A DNA stretch of 64,000 bases from Thecamonas trahens ATCC 50062 (lineage: Eukaryota > Apusozoa > Apusomonadida > Apusomonadidae), in the NCBI RefSeq assembly GCF_000142905.1, contig NW_013657662.1:62001-126000 (forward strand). The letters are read 5' to 3'. A model generated the notes under the pieces. The model saw only the letters and a list, made by a program, of their open reading frames with translations, had not been told where the DNA came from and did not search any database. Below, piece after piece: positions 58,106-64,000 of this stretch; positions within the stretch are counted from its first letter, which is position 1; each line of letters begins with the position of its first letter. The position numbers and the translations under genes were made by a program.

Positions 58106-60928
58106 ATGCGCATGACCTTGACTATGGGCCTTCCGGCGAGTAGCGAGCTGGCCTTTGCCAATATTTGCGACTTCCAACGGACTTCAGCAGACAGAGCTCG
58201 TCAAGGGGCACGAGCGAGGCCTTGGCGAGGTGTGCCTGCCGAGAGAAGAGGGAACATACATGGGTGTACAGAATCACTGGAGGAGCGAACCATATGTGTG
58301 TGTGGATGTGTGCGTGTGTGTGGTTGGATTACTTCTGCCGCTGCAGTGGGGGGTGGGGCGTCAAAAGACAAGCCGAGCAACGAGCCGAGCGAGACGCCAG
58401 AGTCGCAGTCGGATGTGCGTGGGAGCGGAAAGAGCAAGAGCAAGAGCAAGAGCAAGAGCAAGGGCAAGGAGTCTGTGAAGAGCTCGATCAAGACAGGCAA
58501 GAGCAAGGGCAAGGGCAAGGGCAAAGGAAAGGGCAAGGGCGGCAGTGGAGGCAAGAAGAAGGAGGACGACTACAAGCTCGAGACTTTTGTGCACGAGGAC
58601 GGGACGACTTATCAGGTGTGCGTGGCGCGTGGTGGGGATCGGTACTACCTGGACCCGGCCAAGGACGACTGGGAGCCGTTCCCGAAGGAGTGGCTCAAGC
58701 GTGGCAAGTTCCAAGAGTTCCAAAAGGTGGTGTTTGTGACGTGGACCGATGTGGCGACAGGCATGGAGTATCTGACGTTTGAGGACTCGGGCGTGCGGTA
58801 CTACTGCGACTTTCAGCTTGGCGAGTGGGTTCAGTTCCCGGAAGAGTGGGAGGATGCGCGGAAGGGCACGTTTGGCGGCGAGGTTGATCCGGACGAGTGG
58901 GCACAGAAGCATGAGCCGTCGGCGGTCGGCGGCTCGCAGTCTGTTGAGGCGCAGGTCTCGACGTACGAGGCGCCCACGGGCGAGGTATACACCACGTACA
59001 TGGGCGAGGAGGTGACCCAAGTGTGGTACTACCTCGACGATGCTGAGCTCAAGTGGAAAAAGATGCCGCCGTCATGGGTTCGCGACATGAAGGAGAAGGC
59101 CGGCATTCCGCTCGAAGAGCACGAGCAGCAGATGCTGGGTGGGGCGGTGGAACAGGGCGACGCGGTGGAGCAGCTCGAGAAGGAGGTCCGCAACCTCAAG
59201 ACCAAGCTCAAGCTCGCCCAGAAGCGTGCCAAGCGGGTGAAGGAGGTCGAGACCATCCGCGACACGCTCAAGGAGGAGCACGACCGGACCGAGACCAAGT
59301 TTGAGGAGATCATGGCCTCAAACCGGCAGCTGTCCAAGGAGAAGCTCGACCTTAAGAAGAAGGTCCGTGAGCTGACCAAGAACAACCGCCGGCTCAAGAA
59401 GGACCTCGACGACGCGGCCAAGAACGTCAAGATCGAATCCAAGCTCCGGGCATCGGCCGATACCGAGGAGCTGCTAGAGCGCAAGGATGCCGAGATTGCC
59501 AAGCTCAAGGCCAAGAACGCTGAGATGTCGTCGGCGCTCAACGCGTACTCGGAGGCACAGAACTCGGTCCGTGTTGTCGGCTCGGCCATCGGCTCGCTCG
59601 ACGACCAGGTCGATGCCCTTCGCAAGGAGGCCAAGGCGCTCCGTAAGGCGCTCATCGAGCAGCAGCAAGAGTTTGTGGCCATCATGGCCGACATCTCGTC
59701 GGCGCTCGATGCCAAGCTGGAGGACACCACCCGCGCCATCCAGGAGTATCAGTCCAAGTACCGGGCCGAGTCGCTCAAGCGGAAGCTCCTCTACAACCAG
59801 CTGCAGGAGCTCCGCGGCAACATTCGCGTCTACTGCCGTGCCCGTGGCCTCCTTCCCAAGGAGGTCCAGGCCGGCTTCCGCGAGTGCACCAGCTTCCCCG
59901 GCGAGGGCGAGGTCTCCATCACTTCGGACGACGGCAAGGTTAAGGCCTTTGAGTTTGACTCGGTCTTTGGACCGGGGGCGACCCAGGACGAGGTCTTTGA
60001 GGACATGGAGCCGCTTATCCTCTCGGCCATCGACGGCTACAACGTTTGCGTCTTTGCCTACGGCCAGACCGGTGCTGGTAAGACCTTTACCATGATGGGC
60101 CCCAAGAACAACCGCGGTGTCAACTTCCGCGCCCTTGACAAGCTCTTCCGCTCCACCGATTCGGACTCGGACGCAGACTATGAGATCCTCGTCTCGTACC
60201 TCGAGATCTACAACGAGGAGATTCGTGACCTGCTCAACCCGCAGCAGTCCGAAAAGGGCTGGGGCAAGTCGGGCTCGTCGTCCAAGAAGCTCGACATCCG
60301 CCGTGGCCCGCACGGTATGGAAGTGCCGGACATCACCCTCGAACCCGTCGCCTCGACCCAAGACGTCATGGCCATCATGGCCAAGGGCGACAAGGCACGG
60401 TCAGTCACGGCCACGGCCATGAACGACGTCTCGTCGCGCTCGCACTCGATCATGCAGGTCCGCATCACCTCGACGAACCGCATCTCGGGCGCAAAGGCCT
60501 TTGGCAAGCTCACACTCGTCGATCTTGCCGGTTCAGAGCGCGTCGGCAAGTCCAAGGCCACCGGCCAGGCCCTTGCTGAGGCCGCCGCCATCAACAAGTC
60601 GCTCTCTGCCCTCGGCAACTGCATTTCCGCCATCTCCTCCGGCAAACCGCACGTGCCCTACCGCGACTCTAAGCTCACCTACCTGCTGCAGGATTCGATC
60701 GGCGGTGACTCTAAGACCCTCCTCTTTGCCAACATCAATCCGGCCTCGGAGCACTTTACCGAGACCGTCTGCACCCTCCAGTTTGCCACACGCGTCCGCT
60801 CTGTCGTCCTCGGCCCGGCCTCCAGGAACTCCACAGGCAGCGGGCCGAAGGTCCGCGGTGCTGGTGGCCTCGTCCCGAAGCTCCCCGATGGACGTGCTGT
60901 CTCGGTCTCGATGCCGCCCAAGGCCTAG
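58106..60928 (+). CDS. kinesin-14, C-terminal motor
   Basis: A minus-end-directed type kinesin: N-terminal Lys/Ser/Gly-rich tail (nt 58400-58560; KSKSK and GKGKG repeats), two or three WW-like or beta repeats with aromatic residues (YYLDPAKDDWEPFP, YYCDFQLGEWVQFP, YYLDDAELKWKKMP; nt 58600-59070), a coiled coil (59150-59800) and a C-terminal motor (59815-60850). The neck LRGNIRVYCRARG directly before the motor is the kinesin-14 signature. P-loop GQTGAGKTFTMMG, SSRSHSIM and LVDLAGSERV are intact. It ends MPPKA. The start is unsettled: ATG 58106 is in frame, but a splice acceptor-like CTGCAG at 58341-58346 just before conserved sequence suggests the real start is a separate upstream exon. Spindle or flagellar microtubule functions are usual for this class. 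Confidence 0.9.
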   Translation: MRMTLTMGLPASSELAFANICDFQRTSADRARQGARARPWRGVPAERRGNIHGCTESLEERTICVCGCVRVCGWITSAAAVGGGASKDKPSNEPSETPESQSDVRGSGKSKSKSKSKSKGKESVKSSIKTGKSKGKGKGKGKGKGGSGGKKKEDDYKLETFVHEDGTTYQVCVARGGDRYYLDPAKDDWEPFPKEWLKRGKFQEFQKVVFVTWTDVATGMEYLTFEDSGVRYYCDFQLGEWVQFPEEWEDARKGTFGGEVDPDEWAQKHEPSAVGGSQSVEAQVSTYEAPTGEVYTTYMGEEVTQVWYYLDDAELKWKKMPPSWVRDMKEKAGIPLEEHEQQMLGGAVEQGDAVEQLEKEVRNLKTKLKLAQKRAKRVKEVETIRDTLKEEHDRTETKFEEIMASNRQLSKEKLDLKKKVRELTKNNRRLKKDLDDAAKNVKIESKLRASADTEELLERKDAEIAKLKAKNAEMSSALNAYSEAQNSVRVVGSAIGSLDDQVDALRKEAKALRKALIEQQQEFVAIMADISSALDAKLEDTTRAIQEYQSKYRAESLKRKLLYNQLQELRGNIRVYCRARGLLPKEVQAGFRECTSFPGEGEVSITSDDGKVKAFEFDSVFGPGATQDEVFEDMEPLILSAIDGYNVCVFAYGQTGAGKTFTMMGPKNNRGVNFRALDKLFRSTDSDSDADYEILVSYLEIYNEEIRDLLNPQQSEKGWGKSGSSSKKLDIRRGPHGMEVPDITLEPVASTQDVMAIMAKGDKARSVTATAMNDVSSRSHSIMQVRITSTNRISGAKAFGKLTLVDLAGSERVGKSKATGQALAEAAAINKSLSALGNCISAISSGKPHVPYRDSKLTYLLQDSIGGDSKTLLFANINPASEHFTETVCTLQFATRVRSVVLGPASRNSTGSGPKVRGAGGLVPKLPDGRAVSVSMPPKA

Positions 60929-61599
60929 CGCCTAGCTACAGAGTAACACGGAGAATCTTGTCTCGTCTATCACCTTTATGGCCGTGGCCCGATGGCCTGC
61001 TGCGCTCCGCTCCGCCTCGCCGCCGCTGCTCTCGACACCGAGACAGTAGATTTGACCTGCCCACTGCACACCTCACCCTCTCCCCCGCCCTCCTCCCTCC
61101 CCTCCACCCCTCCACCCCCCTACCAGGTATGTCCACCCCCCCCACTCAGCCCAACCACCCCCTTTCCCTACCCCACCCCCACCCCCCGCTCCGCTACACC
61201 CCCGTGTAGCAGTGACTGTCCCCAGCCCGCCAAAAAGGGCGCCAATGGCCATTTCGACAACCTCCAGCAGCCCCCCCCCCCCCCCCCCCCTCCGCACCAC
61301 CCATGCACCCCCCTCCCCTGGACCACTGCATGCCCCCTTTCCATCCCCCCCCCTCCCCTACCCCTTCCTCATCTCCCCTCCCCTCCCTCCATCGCCACCA
61401 CCCTCACCGTCACCCCACCTTCCCCCCTTCCCCCCCCTCCTCCCCCTCCCCACACAATGCGTCTCGCTGTCACTCGGCGGCAAACCCCCGCCGGGTGTTT
61501 GTGCTTTCTACTGGCATTTGGGCGCCAACGCAAACATGGCCCCGCCCCACAACGCAGGCTCTCCTGAATACCTCCTTCCATACACAACAAGTCAGCTCG
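60929..61599. other. C-rich intergenic region with a C20 run
   Basis: 670 bp, strongly pyrimidine-rich, with a run of exactly 20 C (61271-61290). A presequence-like peptide starts at ATG 60978 (MAVARWPAALRSASPPLL) and another open stretch lies at 61212-61260 (DCPQPAKKGANGHFDNLQ); they could be exons of a small gene, but no splicing pattern joins them in frame. Confidence 0.5.
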
Positions 61600-62968
61600 A
61601 TGTCGCGTGGAAAGAAGGCTACCGCCTCGACTCGTGCCGTCAAGAAGAATGCCACTGGTGGCCATTCTGGACAGGCCACGCCCGTGGGCTCGGCAGCGTC
61701 AAAGTCGGCCAAGAGCTCAAAGTCAAAGTCGTCGACGAGCAAGCCATCAAGCAGGCCGACGTCGGCCGCAGGCAAGTCGTCCGAGTCGCGCAAGGAAAAG
61801 TCGCTGGGTAAGCTTTGCTCGCGTTTTGTCTCGATGTGCGAGGAGCTCGACTCGGACATCGTCGAGCTGCTTGAGGCGACCAAGACGCTGGGTGTCGAGC
61901 GCCGGCGCATCTACGACGTTGTCAATGTACTCGAGGCCCTGACCGTCATTGAGCGACTCGGCAAGGCACAGTACTACTTTCACGGCATGTCCGCCCTCCG
62001 CGGCCTTGTCGAGCGGCTCAAGATCGAGATCAACGCCGGGTACTGGGTTGGCATCGTCCCGCCGGCCCTCCGCCCACCGCCTGGGCCTTCGGGTAAGCAG
62101 GCCGAGCCGCGCAAGCTCCGCCTCCTCTCGCAGCTCACCCGCCAGTTCCTCAAGTTTGTTGTTGCCTCCTCGGACCATTCCATCAGGCTCGAGGCCGCCG
62201 CCGATCAGCTGCTCCGGATGGAGGGCTGCGACGAGACCATGGCGCGCGAGCGCCGCAATAAGCTCCGCCGTATGTACGACATTGCCAACGTGCTCGAAGC
62301 TCTTGGCCTCGTCAAGAAATCGTTCCGCGGCGGCTCCTCGGCCCGCAAGATGTACACTTGGGCCTCGTTTGAACTCGCCGACATTGGCCCTCCCCTCGAC
62401 ATCGACGCCGGCCTGGCCGCGGTCATCGAGGGTGTGGCCGGCGCCGCCCGCATGCCGCCGTCCGCCACCCTCCCCAAGATCTCGCCGGCGCTCCGCGGCG
62501 TCACCCCGCGTTCGCGCTCTGCGCGCGAAAACACCTCGTTTGTGCCTATCGGCGGCACTCCGCCGGTCACCTCGCCGTCCTCGCCCTCGCTGCCAGAGGT
62601 CGAAACTGGCTCGACCATGTCGTACCATGCCCTGCTCTCGCTCATGGGCTCCAAGTCAGCACCGGCAGCCACCGAGTCGCAACCTCCACAGGCCGGCGGC
62701 ATCAACCCCGGCCCCAGCCTCGCGCGTACTCTCGAGTCGGCGCACTACCTCGCCCGCGTCATGCGCGTTATGAACGCCGCCTCGCTCGAGGTTCCCGCCA
62801 TGCTTAAGACCTACGTCGACCGAGTCCTCGACGCCCAGACCGAGCTGAACATGGCGTGCGTCGAGCCGTTCTCCGTCCCGGTCCCGGTCCCGAACACGCT
62901 GTCCACTGCTGCGCCGACACCTGCGCCTGCGCCTGCACCTGCACCTGCACCTGCACCTGCTGCCGCAT

Positions 62969-62999
<31 letters not shown>

Positions 63000-63636
63000 T
63001 GTATCTGGTACTCCGCCAGCCTCGCAGCCGACCAAGGTCATCGTTGCAGCTGGCACCCCGGCGGCCCGCCGCCCGGCGGCGCAGGTGGCGGCCTCGTCAT
63101 CCTCGGCCTTTTCTCCGTTTACCAACTCTGCGCCGGAAGCTGCGTCCGCCCCCACAACCGCTCCGCGCCGCGTTGCCCGCTCCTTGGACACCACGCCCGC
63201 CAACGAGCCATCGCCAGCCGTCGCTCCGGCGGTGGCGACCGCGCCCACCTCGCCAGCAGCGACCGCAGTTCCTGCGGCCTCGCCGGCGGCGCGGTCGGCG
63301 TCCGCCACGCCCTCGCGCAAGCGCCCGCGTTCGGCCCAGGCGACAGTCGCCAGCGAAGGCGCCGGCTCGCCGCACGACCTGCTCCCCGGCTCGCCGCATA
63401 CACCACCCAACAAGCGCCAGCGGATGCTCGAGGCGCCTGCATTTACCAGCAGCCCCTCATCGTACGAGGCCGGCACTGGCCCACAGGCCTTCCGCTCACC
63501 CACCGCCGCCGGATCGACCACCCCGCGGAGCCTCTCCTTCTCGCGCGTCGACGTCCTCACCACCACACCTGTCAAGCCGCACGACCCGTCCATCTTTGAC
63601 GAAGTCGAGGTCCTCGAGGTTGCCTTTGATCCGTAG
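61600..63636 (+). CDS. atypical E2F transcription factor (E2F7/8/DEL type)
   Basis: A 678-residue protein with two winged-helix E2F DNA-binding domains, which defines the atypical E2Fs. Domain 1 (about residues 66-140): KSLGKLCSRFVSMCEE, RRRIYDVVNVLEAL, IERLGKAQYYFHG. Domain 2 (about 172-255): LSQLTRQFLKFVV, RRNKLRRMYDIANVLEALGLV. No dimerisation (leucine-zipper/marked-box) or Rb-binding region is seen, as expected; these proteins repress E2F targets without a DP partner and control endocycle and proliferation. The C-terminal half is Ala/Pro-rich, including an AP dipeptide run (nt 62920-63000), and ends with a short acidic tail. The ATG at 61600 follows a C-rich leader. The stop is 36 bp from the convergent methyltransferase gene. 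Confidence 0.93.
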
Positions 63637-63672
63637 CCGCTGCTAAATACCGGCTGTAATCTGCCCCCCGCC

Positions 63673-64000
63673 TCACCGGCCGCCAGCACCGCTCTCCGAG
63701 CCGGCAAAGCCCTTAGCCACCAGGAACATCTCCCTGCTCTCGGACCGTGACGCCTTGGGCTTGACCAGCACCACCTTGGCAAACAACTCGCGCGCCTCGT
63801 CCAGCGCCGCGCGTTCCATCCCGTTGCGGAAGATCTTGGCCACCATGCTGCCGCCACGAACAAGGACCGCATCAGCGAGCGCCAGCGCCGCCTCGAACAG
63901 AGCCTCGGCTCGGGCCCGATCCGTTCCGCGATGCCCGGTTGCCGCCGGCGCCATGTCCGATGCCACCACGTCAAAGACACCCAGCTCGTCCAGCTCGAGC
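63673..64000 (-). CDS. FtsJ/RrmJ-type 2'-O-ribose methyltransferase (3' part)
   Basis: The last 108 codons of a gene that continues past the window edge. FDVVASDMAPAATGHRGTDR aligns with the D-x-SDMAP motif of the FtsJ family (catalytic Asp of the K-D-K-E tetrad), VRGGSMVAKIFR with the Lys motif, and VVLVKPKASRSESREMFLVAKGF with the KPxASRxxSxE motif holding the catalytic Lys and Glu. The short C-terminus after this resembles E. coli RlmE or mitochondrial MRM2 rather than the longer nucleolar Spb1 or FTSJ3. These enzymes methylate the ribose of large-subunit rRNA. The SAM-binding GxPG motif is outside the window. Confidence 0.85.
   Translation of the reverse strand, partial: LELDELGVFDVVASDMAPAATGHRGTDRARAEALFEAALALADAVLVRGGSMVAKIFRNGMERAALDEARELFAKVVLVKPKASRSESREMFLVAKGFAGSESGAGGR

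Noticed and set aside
1-64000. tRNA, snRNA, rRNA genes and transposable elements
   Set aside because: I looked for B-box-like motifs, transposase or reverse transcriptase motifs and terminal repeats and saw none; a covariance-model search would be needed to be sure for small RNAs.

Overview
The window is nuclear DNA of a GC-rich unicellular eukaryote. Evidence for this is the mix of spliceosomal introns (GTATGT, GTACGT or GTAAGT donors; CAG or TAG acceptors), eukaryote-only proteins (kinesins, exocyst Sec8, ESF1, DRG1, eL41, LAMMER kinase, atypical E2F) and bacteria-like enzymes (AnmK, WaaA) sitting between them. Gene spacing and family content would fit a free-living heterotrophic flagellate such as an apusomonad (Thecamonas-like); that placement is inference. 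The sequence is a draft assembly: two 100-N gaps (9766-9865 and 42881-42980), many G or C homopolymers in non-coding DNA, and at least six places where a conserved protein changes frame at or near a short homopolymer.

Layout. 1-12 kb: 3' end of a Pcf11-like cleavage factor, a kinesin-1-like motor (-), a USP48-like deubiquitinase (+), an unrecognised frameshifted gene (-) running into gap 1, and a RecQ helicase (+). 12-23 kb: ESF1 (+), an ankyrin-Sec8 fusion (+), anhydro-MurNAc kinase AnmK (+) and the GTPase DRG1 (+, three exons). 22-32 kb: a TRPV-like channel (-), a ZFAND2-like AN1 zinc-finger protein (+), an FN3/UBR-box protein (-), the 25-residue ribosomal protein eL41 (-, a two-exon gene) and a cyclic-nucleotide phosphodiesterase with a cNMP-binding domain (-). 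33-45 kb: a syntaxin-like/MORN/VPS9 protein (+), an EFCAB11-like protein (-), a LAMMER kinase (+), a MINDY deubiquitinase (-) and an SRPBCC/leucine-rich protein (+) whose 5' end lies in gap 2. 45-54 kb: a WaaA-like Kdo transferase (-) and a giant repeat protein (-) with about 19 copies of a Trp-Val-Pro motif I do not recognise. 54-64 kb: complex I subunit NDUFB8 (+), a calpain-like protein apparently lacking the catalytic His (-), a kinesin-14 (+), an atypical E2F (+) and the 3' part of an FtsJ/RrmJ-type methyltransferase (-).

There is no operon logic; most genes are housekeeping. Convergent neighbours end only 6-60 bp apart, and eight of nine TAA stop codons are part of a GTAA motif. The strongest candidates for something undescribed are the Trp-Val-Pro repeat family (46.5-53.4 kb), the new domain fusions (ankyrin-Sec8, syntaxin-like-MORN-VPS9, SRPBCC-LRR, FN3-UBR, PDE-cNBD) and the two enzymes of bacterial envelope metabolism.
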